Below, piece after piece: positions 22,565 through 31,299 of a stretch of DNA of 40,390 nt (position 1 is its first letter; every line of letters begins with the position of its first letter). The stretch is from assembly GCA_934476235.1 (NCBI GenBank), contig CAKSNL010000011.1, positions 1 to 40,390 on the forward strand. Direction: 5' to 3'. The stretch comes from an uncultured Clostridia bacterium. Lineage in GTDB: Bacteria; Bacillota; Clostridia; CAKSNL01; HGM11501. Position numbers and translations under genes: made by a program. A model generated the notes under the pieces. The model searched no databases. It had not been told where the DNA came from and worked only from the letters and a program-made list of their open reading frames with translations.

Positions 22565-23917
22565 ATGACCTTAAACGAATATTATGACTATATAAAGGAC
22601 AAAAACGTCGGCTTTCTCGGGCTGGGGCGAAGTAACATGCCCTTAATCCGCCTGCTTGCCGCGAAAAACGTGAAAATCACCGTGCGCGACAAAAAGGAAA
22701 GGTCCGCCCTCGGCGACTTTTTACCCTCGCTTGACGCGCTCGGCGTCAAAATAATCTCGGGCGACGGATACTTAGCCGGAATAGAGGAGCACGACGTGAT
22801 ATATAAAACCCCCGCGATCCGCCCCGACCTTCCCGAGCTTATCCGCGCGAGGGAGCACGGAACTACAGTGACCAGCGAGATGGAGCTTTTCTTTTCGCTT
22901 TGCCCGTGCAAGGTTTTTGCGGTGACGGGGTCCGACGGCAAGACCACGACGACCACGCTCATTTACGAAATGCTCAAAAAAGAGGGCTGCACCTGCCACC
23001 TCGGCGGAAACATCGGGCGCCCGCTCATCGGCGACATCGAGTCCATCCGCCCGGACGACATGGCAATTGTCGAGCTTTCAAGCTTCCAGCTCTTTAACAT
23101 GACCGCCTCGCCGTACGCCGCGGTAATCACCAACATTTCGGAAAATCACTTGGACTGGCACAAGGACTTTGACGAGTATATCGGCGCGAAGAAAAACATC
23201 TTCAAAAACCAGTGCCCCGGCTCCGTGCTCGTCTTAAACCGCGACAACTCATACACCCGCGCCATGGCGGGCGAGGCGAAGGGCAGCGTGCGCTTTTTCT
23301 CGCTTAATGAAAAGACCAGCGGCGCGTACCTTGAGGACGGCAAAATTTATTATGACGGCGGGTACATTATGGATAAGTCCGACATAATCCTTCCCGGAAT
23401 CCACAACACGGCAAACTACCTCGCGGCAATCAGCGCGGTGCGAGACTTCGTTTCGGACGAAACGGTAAGATCCGTCGCGCGGACGTTCGGCGGCGTGGAG
23501 CACAGAATCGAATTCGTGCGGGAAAAGGACGGCGTGTCGTACTATAACGACTCTATCGGTTCGACCCCGGCAAGGACGATTGCGACGCTTTCCGCCTTCC
23601 CCGGCAAGGTGATCCTGATTGCCGGCGGATACGATAAGCACTTAAATTACACCGAGCTCGGGCGCGTGATAAAGGACAGGGTCAAATTCCTCGTTCTAAT
23701 CGGCGCGACGAGCGACAAGATTGAGTCCGCCGCGCGGGAGGCAGGATTTTCCGCCATCGTCCGCGCGCACAGCTTCGAGGGCGCTGTTCTTGCCGCACGC
23801 GACGCGGCGCTGCCCGGGGACAAGGTCGTGCTCTCCCCGGCGTCAGCAAGCTTTGACATGTTCCGCGACTTTGCCGAGCGCGGAAAAACGTTTAAAAATA
23901 TAGTGAACGGTTTGTGA
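22565..23917 (+). CDS. murD: UDP-N-acetylmuramoyl-L-alanine--D-glutamate ligase
   Basis: A 450-residue Mur ligase that adds D-Glu to UDP-MurNAc-L-Ala. The N-terminal domain has GLGRSNMPLIRLL. The ATP site GSDGKTTTTT is at 122-131, NISENHLDWHKDFDEYIGAKKNIF holds the usual His/Asp and carbamylated Lys region, and GGVEHRIEFV and YYNDSIGSTPARTIA are in the C-terminal half. It is preceded by a structured leader and a strong promoter. The next gene starts 4 bases after the stop, so it heads the M42 operon, an unusual association. Confidence 0.95.
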   Translation: MTLNEYYDYIKDKNVGFLGLGRSNMPLIRLLAAKNVKITVRDKKERSALGDFLPSLDALGVKIISGDGYLAGIEEHDVIYKTPAIRPDLPELIRAREHGTTVTSEMELFFSLCPCKVFAVTGSDGKTTTTTLIYEMLKKEGCTCHLGGNIGRPLIGDIESIRPDDMAIVELSSFQLFNMTASPYAAVITNISENHLDWHKDFDEYIGAKKNIFKNQCPGSVLVLNRDNSYTRAMAGEAKGSVRFFSLNEKTSGAYLEDGKIYYDGGYIMDKSDIILPGIHNTANYLAAISAVRDFVSDETVRSVARTFGGVEHRIEFVREKDGVSYYNDSIGSTPARTIATLSAFPGKVILIAGGYDKHLNYTELGRVIKDRVKFLVLIGATSDKIESAAREAGFSAIVRAHSFEGAVLAARDAALPGDKVVLSPASASFDMFRDFAERGKTFKNIVNGL

Positions 23918-23921
23918 TAAA

Positions 23922-24896
23922 ATGCAAATAAAAGAAATAATTGAAAAGCTGACCTCGGTGCCCGGCGTGTCCGGCTTCGAGGGCGACGTGAACGACGTGT
24001 TTTTAAGCCTCATCGCCCCTTATGCCGATTCGGTTGAAAAGGGCAGGGCGAACAACGCGTTTGCCATGAGGAAGGGTCGGGGCAAAAAGCTTCTGATTGA
24101 GGCGCACTCCGACCGGATCGGGCTCATGATAACCAAGGTCACGGGCGGATTTTTGAGCTTTCTCCCGGTCGGCGGGATTGACCCAAAGATTCTGCCCGGC
24201 GCGCTTGTGAGCGTGAACGGGATTCCCGGCGTTATCGGCGCGAAGCCCCCGCACCTTCAGACGAAGGACGAGGACAAAAGTTTAAAAATTGCCGACATGC
24301 TGATAGATACCGGGCTTTCGGACGCGTCGGAAAAGGTGCGCCCGGGGGACGTTGCCGTTCTTGACGGCGCATTTTTGGACATGGGCGGAAAAATCGCCTC
24401 CGGCGCGCTGGATAACCGCGCGTGCCTTGCCGCGCTCATAAAGGCGGCAGAGCTTATCAAAAACCCGGCGTACGACATTATCTATGCCGCGACGGGGGCG
24501 GAGGAGGTCGGCATGCGCGGCGCTGCGGCGCTGCCCTTTTCGCCGGACATTGCAATAAGCCTTGACGTGACGTTTGCAAAAAGCCACGGCTCGGACTTTG
24601 AGTCCTTCCCGATAGAAAATCCGACGGTATCGGTAAGCCCCAGCCTTTCGCGGGAGCTTTCGTATGAACTTTTAAAAATTGCGGAGGAGGAGGGCATCCG
24701 GGTGAGCACCGAGGTGGAGCCCGGCTCCTCCGGCACGAACGCGTGGGCGATAGCCTCCGCGTGCCCGGGTGCGCGGACCGCGCTCATCTCCGTTCCCGTA
24801 AAATACATGCACTCGGTGTACGAGATGTGCTCTGTCGAAACCGTAGAAAAAGCGGCGCGGCTCGCCGCAGCATTTGCCGAAAGGGGGGCTTTATAA
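23922..24896 (+). CDS. M42-family aminopeptidase, paralog 1
   Basis: A 324-residue di-metal peptidase of the TET/glutamyl-aminopeptidase type. All metal and catalytic positions are present: His62 and Asp64 (AHSDRIG), Asp164 (GALDNR), Glu194-Glu195 (TGAEEVG), Asp215 (SLDVT) and His297 (KYMHSVYEM). AHSDRIG departs from the usual AHMDEIG. M42 enzymes form dodecameric tetrahedral shells that trim peptides. The stop overlaps the start of paralog 2 (TAATG). Confidence 0.92.
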   Translation: MQIKEIIEKLTSVPGVSGFEGDVNDVFLSLIAPYADSVEKGRANNAFAMRKGRGKKLLIEAHSDRIGLMITKVTGGFLSFLPVGGIDPKILPGALVSVNGIPGVIGAKPPHLQTKDEDKSLKIADMLIDTGLSDASEKVRPGDVAVLDGAFLDMGGKIASGALDNRACLAALIKAAELIKNPAYDIIYAATGAEEVGMRGAAALPFSPDIAISLDVTFAKSHGSDFESFPIENPTVSVSPSLSRELSYELLKIAEEEGIRVSTEVEPGSSGTNAWAIASACPGARTALISVPVKYMHSVYEMCSVETVEKAARLAAAFAERGAL

Positions 24897-25891
24897 TGCT
24901 TTCGGAGCTTTGCATGGCGCCCGGCGTGTCCGGCGACATAAAAAACGTCCGCGACATAATCATAAAAAACCTCAGCGCGCCTTATTATGTTGACGCGAAG
25001 GGCAATCTCATCGTGCACAAAAAGGGCAGGGGCAGGCGCGTCATGGTCGCGGCGCACATGGACGAGGTCGGCTTTATCGTCACCGGAGTGACGGACGGGG
25101 GCGACCTTACGTTTGCCTCCGTCGGCGGGATTGACGAGAGGGTCATGATTTCAAAGGCGGTGCGGTTCTTAAACGGAGTCACCGGCGTTATCGGCTATAA
25201 GGCGATACATTTACAGTCCGCAGAGGAGCGGAAAGGCTCGCCCAAAGAGGAGGAGCTGGTGATAGATATCGGCGCCGATGATAAAGCCGGGGCGCTTTCA
25301 AAGGTCAGAATCGGGGACACGGCGGCGTTTATCTCAGAGTATAAGGACATGGGGGATGACCGCTTTACCGCGAAGGCGATTGACGACCGCGTCGGCTGCG
25401 AGTGCCTTTTAAGGCTTTGCGAAAAGGACTTTGATTTTGATTTTTACGGCGTTTTTTCAGACTGCGAGGAGATAGGCGGGCTCGGCGCGAAAGCGGCGGC
25501 AGAGGCGATCCGCCCCGACCTTGCGTTCGTTTTGGAGGGGACGACATGCTCTGACCTTCCGGGAACCGAGGAGCCCGACACCGTCACTCATTTAGGCGGC
25601 GGCGCGGTCATCCCCGTGCGCGACAGGAGCATGACGGCGGACAGGGATATGGTCTCGCTCCTTGTAAGGACGGCCCAGGAGGAAAACATTCCCCATCAGT
25701 ACAAGAGGACGACCGCCGGGGGAACCGACGGCGGAGTCATCCACCTTTCCGCGGGCGGAATCCCGACCGCGGTACTGGCTGTCCCGGTGCGGTATCTGCA
25801 CAGCGCGTACTCCGTGGCGGACAAGCGCGACTGCGAGGCTTTTTACCTCCTTGCGGAAAAATTTCTTGAAAGGGCGAATGATATAAAATGA
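24896..25891 (+). CDS. M42-family aminopeptidase, paralog 2
   Basis: A 331-residue protein. The start at 24896 overlaps the previous stop, and alignment with the other paralogs begins there. The ligands are canonical: His54 and Asp56 (AAHMDEVG), Asp163 (KAIDDR), Glu191-Glu192 (DCEEIGGLGA), the Glu/Asp of LEGTTCSD (214-220) and His302 (RYLHSAYS). The middle has GGID and HLQSAEERKG. The stop overlaps the next gene (ATGA). Confidence 0.93.
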   Translation: MLSELCMAPGVSGDIKNVRDIIIKNLSAPYYVDAKGNLIVHKKGRGRRVMVAAHMDEVGFIVTGVTDGGDLTFASVGGIDERVMISKAVRFLNGVTGVIGYKAIHLQSAEERKGSPKEEELVIDIGADDKAGALSKVRIGDTAAFISEYKDMGDDRFTAKAIDDRVGCECLLRLCEKDFDFDFYGVFSDCEEIGGLGAKAAAEAIRPDLAFVLEGTTCSDLPGTEEPDTVTHLGGGAVIPVRDRSMTADRDMVSLLVRTAQEENIPHQYKRTTAGGTDGGVIHLSAGGIPTAVLAVPVRYLHSAYSVADKRDCEAFYLLAEKFLERANDIK

Positions 25892-26769
25892 CTTTATTAA
25901 AAGAGCTTTCGGAGGCGTTCGGACCCTCCGGATATGAATCGGAGGTAAGCAAAATAATCGCCGATTCGATGAAAAAAGCAGGTTTTTATGCGAAATACGA
26001 CTCTTTGGGCAATGTGATATGCAAAAGAGCGGGAGCGGGGAAAACGCTCATGCTCTCCGCGTTTTTTGACGAGCCGGGCTTTATCGTGACGGACGCGTAT
26101 CCCGACGGCACCTTGTCCGTTCGGGAAGCGGGCGGAACATTCGGCGACGGGGCAAAAAGAGTGCGCTTTGAATCGGGCAGAATCGGGCTTTTGAAAAAGG
26201 AAAACGGAAAATTAAAGGCTGACGCGGGCGAAAAGTCGAAGGAGGAGGCGCTTAAAAGCTTCCCGATCGGCTCGTACGCGGTGTTTGACTCGCCCTATTA
26301 TTCCTCGGGCGACTTTGCCGTGGGCAAGGCGCTCTCCTCGCGTGCCGCGGCGGCGGCGCTCATAAAGGCGGCAGAGGAGCTTTCCGCCGAGTGCTCGCTT
26401 TACGTTGTCTTCACATCCCAGCACTTATCGGGCTCGCGCGGGGCGGCAGCCGCGGCGGAGATCGGGGCGGACGAGGTGCTCGCCGTCGGCTCGGTTTCGG
26501 GGCGCGGCGGGGTGTATTTATCCGCCATGGATAAAAAGTGCATTGCCGATGAGGCGGTAAAAGAGGAGCTTTTGGCGATCGACCCGGAATTAAAAATCAG
26601 CGTGACCGACACCGTTGACTCGGACGCGGGCGCGCTTTCAAGGCTCGGCGCAAAAGCGGGGGCGATTCTTTTGGGCGTCGGCGAAAAGGGAGCGGAGACA
26701 GAATCCGTCTCGCTTTCGGACATAGAGAGGGCTGCCGGAATAATCAAAAAATTTGCCGAAAGGAAATAG
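25888..26769 (+). CDS. M42-family paralog 3, predicted catalytically dead
   Basis: A 293-residue protein clearly homologous to the two upstream genes (FGPSGYESEVSKIIADSMKK, DSLGNVICKR, GFIVTDAYPDG). Metal ligands are missing: AHMDE is AFFDE (His to Phe59; Asp61 kept), KAIDDR is KALSSR (Asp to Ser150), the catalytic Glu pair is replaced by His179-Leu180 (TSQHLSG), the LEGTT region reads VGSVSGRG, and the final HS-x-Y is absent. The frame is intact with normal composition and coupled translation, so it is probably expressed, perhaps as a structural or regulatory subunit of a mixed complex. Confidence 0.85.
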   Translation: MTLLKELSEAFGPSGYESEVSKIIADSMKKAGFYAKYDSLGNVICKRAGAGKTLMLSAFFDEPGFIVTDAYPDGTLSVREAGGTFGDGAKRVRFESGRIGLLKKENGKLKADAGEKSKEEALKSFPIGSYAVFDSPYYSSGDFAVGKALSSRAAAAALIKAAEELSAECSLYVVFTSQHLSGSRGAAAAAEIGADEVLAVGSVSGRGGVYLSAMDKKCIADEAVKEELLAIDPELKISVTDTVDSDAGALSRLGAKAGAILLGVGEKGAETESVSLSDIERAAGIIKKFAERK

Positions 26770-26772
26770 AAA

Positions 26773-27639
26773 ATGGACTACATTGCAAGAGCTGTATCAG
26801 CTGACGGATTTATAAGAATTTTCGCGTGCAGGACGACCGATCTGGCCGCCGAGGCGGCACGCATACATAACTTGAGCGCGACATCGGCGGCGGCGCTGGG
26901 GCGCACCCTCACCGCGGCGGCTCTGATGGGCGCGATGATAAAGGACAACGGCACCTCCGTCACGATTAAGATAGACGGGGGCGGACCCATCGGTCAGATT
27001 CTCGCCGTGACGGATAATTCCTCGATGGTGAGAGGCTATGTCGACAATCCGCACGCGGACGCGCCGTCAAGAGCCGACGGGCACCTTGACGTGGCGGGCG
27101 TTGTCGGGACGGACGGGTTTTTGACCGTCACGCGCGACTACGGACTTAAGGAGCCCTATTCAAGCTCCGTTCCCCTCGCGACGGGCGAGATTGGGGACGA
27201 TTTCACCGCATACTTTGCCGCAAGCGAGCAGACGCCGTCCGCCGTCGGGCTCGGCGTGCTGATCGATAAGGACCTTTCGGTCAAGTGCGCGGGCGGCTTT
27301 ATAGTTCAGCTCATGCCCGGGGCGACGGAGGAGCACATCGCCGACATCGAAAAGGCGATGAGGAATTTTACGTCGGTCACCGAGGCGCTCTCCGAGGGCA
27401 AAACTCCCGAGCAGATAGCCGAGTCGTTAGTGACTGACCAAACGCTCTTTTTCTACGAGAACATTAAGACCGCGTATTTTTGCCCGTGCTCGAAGGAGCG
27501 CATGGCGCGCGCACTTATTTCGCTCGGGAAAAAGGAGCTTGAAGCGATTATAGAGGAGGATCACAAGGCGGAGCTTTCGTGCCGCTTCTGCAATAACCGC
27601 TACACGTTTTCTGAGGAGGAGCTAAAAAAGATGCTGTGA
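26773..27639 (+). CDS. hslO: Redox-regulated chaperone Hsp33
   Basis: A 288-residue protein. The C-terminal zinc redox switch is complete: Cys237-x-Cys239 (FCPCSKERM) and Cys270-x2-Cys273 (SCRFCNN). The N-terminal folding domain includes GRTLTAAALMGAMIK and GGGPIGQI. Oxidation releases zinc and activates holdase function. AAAGGAAAT precedes the start, 3 bases after the M42 paralog 3 stop, so the redox chaperone is co-transcribed with the peptidases. Confidence 0.95.
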   Translation: MDYIARAVSADGFIRIFACRTTDLAAEAARIHNLSATSAAALGRTLTAAALMGAMIKDNGTSVTIKIDGGGPIGQILAVTDNSSMVRGYVDNPHADAPSRADGHLDVAGVVGTDGFLTVTRDYGLKEPYSSSVPLATGEIGDDFTAYFAASEQTPSAVGLGVLIDKDLSVKCAGGFIVQLMPGATEEHIADIEKAMRNFTSVTEALSEGKTPEQIAESLVTDQTLFFYENIKTAYFCPCSKERMARALISLGKKELEAIIEEDHKAELSCRFCNNRYTFSEEELKKML

Positions 27640-27654
27640 TGGCGCTCGGCGGGG

Positions 27655-28015
27655 GATGTGCGCACACTTTCGCTAATGCACCCGTAGGGGCAATTCACGA
27701 ATTGCCCGTTTAGGGAATAGTGAACAGTGAAAAGGTAATAGGTGCGCCGAAAGGCGCACCCGTAGGGGATGGCGTCCTCGACATCCCGTTTACATTCGCA
27801 CCCATTTCGCTAATGCTCCGTAGGGTCGATTCTGAGAATCGACCGCCAATGCGTGCGCACGTTTTTTTGTGCCCCTCTCGAAAAATCCTCCCTGAATTTT
27901 CTGACCGAAAATTCTTTCCTCCTTTAGCAAGGAGGGCTTTAAATTGCCTCGGCGCCGCTTCGCTCCTTTAGCAAGGAGGGCTTTAAATTGAGGGCGCTCA
28001 CGGCAGCTTGCCTTG
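27655..28015. repeat. Intergenic repeat block F
   Basis: CGTAGGG-type hairpins at 27684-27710, 27761-27788 and 27820-27845 use three different stems. The inverted linker AATAGTGAACAGTGAAAAGG (27718-27737) follows the first. A CCTCC...TTTAGCAAGG element (27887-27940) has inner arms AATTTTC/GAAAATT. A second partial TTTAGCAAGGAGGGC end (27967-27986) lies directly next to the stop of the phage-type replication gene. No gene was seen. Confidence 0.75.
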
Positions 28016-28831
28016 TTAAAAGCCCCTGTTGCAAAATGAGTCAAGAGAGCCGTTATCGTACGGGCGGTCCTGCGAAAAGCCCGAAAAATTGCCCGCGGGT
28101 GCTGCGGCTGAAGCTTTCTTTGGCTCCTCGCGGAGCAAAAGCTCCTCGAATTTATCGCCGAATATATAGCTCGGAGTTAAGAGATATGAGTATTTCGTGT
28201 CCTTCCACTCCGAGCTTAATTTGTCTGTAGCCGTCATAAGCTCCTTCGGCGAAAAGCCCTTTTTAAGCGTTTTTGTAATTAAAGCCTTCGGCGTTTCCCT
28301 GTCGCGGAAGCTTTTATTTGTCACTTTTTCAAAGTGAGACAAAACCTCCTCCGAAGGATCTTCCGGTATAGGGTTTAAGGTATGAGGTATTAGGTTTAAA
28401 GTATTAGGTTTAAGGTATAAGGGCGAACTTTCACCGTGCGCGGAAGGTGAGGGCACCGTGCTTTCACTATGCTCCTTTTTTTGCGGGGTAAAATGGGCTT
28501 CTCTATCTGCTTCGGGCGGGGGAATCACGCTCTCCGCCTCCTTAATATTCGGGTGCTGGTGTGATGAAAACTTCGGAATGTCTATGTAATTTTTGCCGCC
28601 CGATGAGTAGCGCGTGATGAATCCGTTTTCGTGAAGGACCGATAAAAGCGCGTCAGCGTCGCAGTCGTCAAAGGGCAGTATCTCCGCCTTGATGCGCAGA
28701 GGTCTGTCCTCAAGGCGCCCCTCGCGGTCGGCAAGGCACCAGAGCCCGGAAAAAAGGATCCGCGCGAGCGGGTCAAGCCCGCCTAAAATGTCGTTTTTGA
28801 AAAAGTTCGGTTTAATGTTTCTCGTTCTCAT
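28016..28831 (-). CDS. Orphan phage-type replication protein (N-terminal replisome-organiser-like and Phg_2220_C-like domains)
   Basis: A 271-residue protein. The start at MRTRNIKPNFFKND is supported by GGAGGAG seven bases upstream. The N-terminal part (to about 95) with PLARILFSGLWCLADREGRLEDRP, RIKAEILPFD and IPKFSSHQHPN is typical of phage replication initiation proteins. The C-terminal part (about 165-235: LSHFEKVTNKSFRDRETPK...LLTPSYIFGDKFEELL) resembles the conserved phage C-terminal domain. The low-complexity linker contains a 7-bp DNA repeat at 28367-28422. No other phage genes are near, so this is a relic or domesticated gene. Confidence 0.8.
   Translation of the reverse strand: MRTRNIKPNFFKNDILGGLDPLARILFSGLWCLADREGRLEDRPLRIKAEILPFDDCDADALLSVLHENGFITRYSSGGKNYIDIPKFSSHQHPNIKEAESVIPPPEADREAHFTPQKKEHSESTVPSPSAHGESSPLYLKPNTLNLIPHTLNPIPEDPSEEVLSHFEKVTNKSFRDRETPKALITKTLKKGFSPKELMTATDKLSSEWKDTKYSYLLTPSYIFGDKFEELLLREEPKKASAAAPAGNFSGFSQDRPYDNGSLDSFCNRGF
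28367..28422. repeat. Eight tandem 7-bp units inside the phage-type gene
   Basis: TATAGGG TTTAAGG, then TATGAGG TATTAGG, TTTAAAG TATTAGG, TTTAAGG TATAAGG. On the coding (minus) strand it encodes the NTLNLIPHTLNPIP stretch. Seven is not a multiple of three, so gain or loss of a unit would shift the frame. Confidence 0.85.
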
Positions 28832-29056
28832 GTTTTCTCCTCCCGCGCCTTTTTTCGGCGCCTTGTGATTGCCCGGGCGGGAGCGGTGAAAAACGCTCCC
28901 GCGGTCAGCACCGTTATTGTACCATGCCGGCACGGTGCAATGTAAGTCCCGATACGGCAAAAGGGGGAAGGGGAAGGAAGGTAAGAGGGAAGAAGAAAAG
29001 TTAATGTTCCGCCGAAGCGCGGGCGTAAAATACGCGGGTGCACCCACCGCGTGCTC

Positions 29057-29091
29057 AAAAAAAAGAGGAAAGGCAAAGCCTTTCCTCTTTT
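29057..29091 (-). terminator. Terminator of the TetR-family gene
   Basis: AAAGAGGAAAGGC, loop, GCCTTTCCTCTTT with T runs on both sides. It probably works in both directions. Confidence 0.85.
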
Positions 29092-29114
29092 ATTACGGGG
29101 CGTTTCCCCTTTTC

Positions 29115-29801
29115 CTACTTATCGAACTCGAAATCAAAATGCATCGCCAGCGCGTCAAAAAGCTTTTGCATAACGCCGGAGGCAACCTTTTTAATGTCGC
29201 TTCCCAAAATGTAGTCTATGATCGCCCTTCTCTCCTCTTCGGGAACATTGTAGATTGTGAGCGTCATCTCCAAAAACCTTGAAAGCTTTTTTTCAAGCGT
29301 GAAATACTTGTCGCACGGCTTTGTCATGTAGCTTCGCATGATACCCGCGGTGCCTATCTCAAGCTCGTAAAAATCGCTCTCCGAAAACCCGGGGAGATTC
29401 TCGGAAAAGAGCGAGTAAAGCTCCGACGAGGTGCGCTGGAAAATGTACTCCGCGGTCTTGGGGTGCGTGTACGCCTCCACGTATATCTCGCGCAGATTCT
29501 CGTTAAGCTCGGTCAGCGTCATCTGAATCGCGGTCTCCGCCGCGTAGATATACGAATTTTTCGCATTTTCCGGAACGGCAGAGTGCGCAATGTCAAACTG
29601 ATTGGAGAACATGAACTCCACAAGGTCCATTAAGACCCCGTCCTTCGTCCTGAAAAGGTTCTGGAACGAGCTGTTGGAAACGTTCGCCTCCTCGATAATA
29701 TCGCTCATCTTGGTTTCCCTGTATCCGTTTTCTATAAAAAGCTTCACACATGCCGAAAGTATCCTCTTTTTAGCCTCCCGGCTGTCCTTTCTTCGCGTCA
29801 T
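29115..29801 (-). CDS. TetR-family transcriptional regulator
   Basis: A 228-residue protein with the start at MTRRKDSREAKKRILSAC. The N-terminal TetR helix-turn-helix is clear (AKKRILSACVKLFIENGY...MSDIIEEANVSNSSFQNLFRTKDGVL). The C-terminal ligand-binding domain is not assignable to a subfamily. An upstream in-frame ATG (29861) lies within the -35 box of a good promoter, which argues against the longer form. It has its own promoter and terminator; the target is unknown. Confidence 0.88.
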   Translation of the reverse strand: MTRRKDSREAKKRILSACVKLFIENGYRETKMSDIIEEANVSNSSFQNLFRTKDGVLMDLVEFMFSNQFDIAHSAVPENAKNSYIYAAETAIQMTLTELNENLREIYVEAYTHPKTAEYIFQRTSSELYSLFSENLPGFSESDFYELEIGTAGIMRSYMTKPCDKYFTLEKKLSRFLEMTLTIYNVPEEERRAIIDYILGSDIKKVASGVMQKLFDALAMHFDFEFDK

Positions 29802-29832
29802 GAAAATCACGGCCTTTCTTTGGTATATACCT

Positions 29833-29861
29833 ATAATACAATATTTTTCCGCAAAAATCAA
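29833..29861 (-). promoter_or_regulatory. Promoter of the TetR-family gene
   Basis: On the minus strand, TTGATT (29861-29856), a 17-base spacer and TATTAT (29838-29833). GTATATAC just downstream (29823-29830) is a small palindrome that might serve autoregulation. Confidence 0.65.
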
Positions 29862-29910
29862 GTCTTTTATTATTCTTTTGCGCGCCGATTGAGTTTTTTT
29901 CGCCGACGGC

Positions 29911-30921
29911 TCAGTTTTCCGAAATTATTTTTTGCGCGACCTTTAAAAAATCATTCACATCCGCGGCGTTAACGAGGTAATACTCCGCCTCGGATAAGTA
30001 AGCCATAGCAAGGGAAAGGGCGCACCTTCCCTCCTTTGTCTTTAATTCGTAGCGCTTTTTTATGGGGTTAAGCACGCCCTCGTACCGCTCGTCGATACCG
30101 GAAAGGCGCGCCTCCTTATAAAAATCGAGCACCGTGTCGCGCTCCGTCTCGGGGAAAAGCTCGTGCGGAGCCGTAGAGTCGAACACCGCGAACGAAAGCG
30201 CGGGCACCGTTACCATGTCAAGGCTTTTCTTGTCAAAGCTGCAATAATAGACCTCGGTGTCATAGCCCATTTTTTCGGCGCGCTCGGCGATTTTTTTAAG
30301 GAAGGTGGACTTGCCTGTTCCCGGGCGCCCCTTTATGAAATAGCGCGCGGAAAGCCCCTCGGTGAGATTATTGATGTAGTTGACCGAGCCTGACGGCGTT
30401 GACGCGCCGAAAAACCGCTCCTTCCTCTTTCCGGGCCCGCCTTTGCCGCCCCTTATCAAAAGGTTTTCCTCAAACTCGGTGAAGCGGTTTAAGCTGTCAT
30501 AATCCATGTTGGCGATGTAGACCTTTTCCCACTCGTCGTGAATCCTCTTTGCCTCGGCGTACTCGCTGTAGAGCGTGTCAAATGCGCGGTCGGCTTTTTC
30601 AGAAAGCTCCTCCGCCTTCGGGCAGTCCGCCTCCCCGGCGGGAAGGATTATTCCGCCGGAGTATACCTCCCCGTCCGCAACGGCAAGCCCCTTTTCCGGG
30701 ATAATGACCGCGTCAAGAAAGTCGCCGAACGGCGAGAGCGCGGTCTCGGTATCAAATCCCTTCTGCTCATAGAACGTTGCGACCGCGGACATGACGCGCG
30801 TTTTCACCGTTTTGCACCTGCCACTGAGCGCATAGACGGTCGGGCACCCCGTTATGTTTGACTTTGAAAGATTCACGCAGCCGGACGAAGTTGCCGCCCT
30901 CACAAAATATTTTTTCCGCAT
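29911..30921 (-). CDS. Duplicated P-loop ATPase (PRK06851-like), N-terminal Walker A degenerate
   Basis: A 336-residue protein beginning MRKKYFVRAATSSG, with AAAGGG eight bases upstream. It is an internal duplication. The second half has FFGASTPSGSVNYINNL followed by Walker A GRPGTGKST at 198-206, then a CSFDKKSLDMV segment and VFDSTAPHE. The first half repeats the layout (RAATSSGCVNLSKSN, then GDFLDAVIIPEKGLAVADG), but its P-loop reads LSGRCKTVKT (32-41), lacking the GxxGxGK pattern. The family occurs in spore-forming Firmicutes and its function is poorly known. A hairpin at 30947-30971 followed by TATTTTTA lies in its 5' leader. Confidence 0.75.
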   Translation of the reverse strand: MRKKYFVRAATSSGCVNLSKSNITGCPTVYALSGRCKTVKTRVMSAVATFYEQKGFDTETALSPFGDFLDAVIIPEKGLAVADGEVYSGGIILPAGEADCPKAEELSEKADRAFDTLYSEYAEAKRIHDEWEKVYIANMDYDSLNRFTEFEENLLIRGGKGGPGKRKERFFGASTPSGSVNYINNLTEGLSARYFIKGRPGTGKSTFLKKIAERAEKMGYDTEVYYCSFDKKSLDMVTVPALSFAVFDSTAPHELFPETERDTVLDFYKEARLSGIDERYEGVLNPIKKRYELKTKEGRCALSLAMAYLSEAEYYLVNAADVNDFLKVAQKIISEN

Positions 30922-30946
30922 ACAATCAACCCTTTCCGATAAAAAT

Positions 30947-30971
30947 AGACAGACGGTCAATCCGTCTGTCT
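30947..30971 (-). terminator. Hairpin with T-rich tail in the ATPase gene leader
   Basis: AGACAGACGG, 5-base loop, CCGTCTGTCT. On the minus strand it is followed by ATTTTTA. It could end the upstream iscS-iscU-rrf2 transcript or act as an attenuator for the ATPase gene. Confidence 0.5.
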
Positions 30972-31278
30972 TAAGTATGCCGATAAAATCCGCTTCCGTC
31001 CCGCCGGGGGTGCACCTAAAAATCCCTCAGAGTTTTCCTTCGGAAAACCCAGCTCCCTTTAGCTCTTGGAGCCTTTAAAGCCCTCCTTGCTAAACGGCGT
31101 GACGGAAAAAGACAATAAAGTCTTTTTCCGTTAGGTGCGAAAAACCGTTCAAGGTTTTGTCGCACACACATAAAACCGCAAAGGCGGTTTTATGTGGCAT
31201 TTGCAAAGCAAATGATGGGAGGATTTTTCCGCGCACCTGTTTTAGTCCGACTGTCAGCTTTTTTCAAGGCACATATTC
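30972..31278. repeat. Intergenic repeat block G flanked by identical hairpins
   Basis: A composite CCCTC element (31022-31218) contains GTTTTCC TTC GGAAAAC, the inverted copy of the 115-bp module also found in blocks E and H, and CATAAAACCGC/GCGGTTTTATG. The block lies between two copies of the same hairpin (30951-30971 and 31281-31301, 21 identical bases, 330 apart). No gene was seen. Confidence 0.75.
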
Positions 31279-31299
31279 ACAGACGGTCAATCCGTCTGT
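31279..31299. repeat. Second copy of the ACAGACGG hairpin
   Basis: ACAGACGG, 5-base loop, CCGTCTGT, downstream of the rrf2 stop. It shares 21 bases and a following GTATGC with the copy at 30951. Confidence 0.75.

Noticed and set aside
29802..29861. A 20-residue N-terminal extension of the TetR-family regulator
   Set aside because: The upstream ATG falls within the -35 box of a good promoter, and homology to TetR proteins begins at the later ATG.
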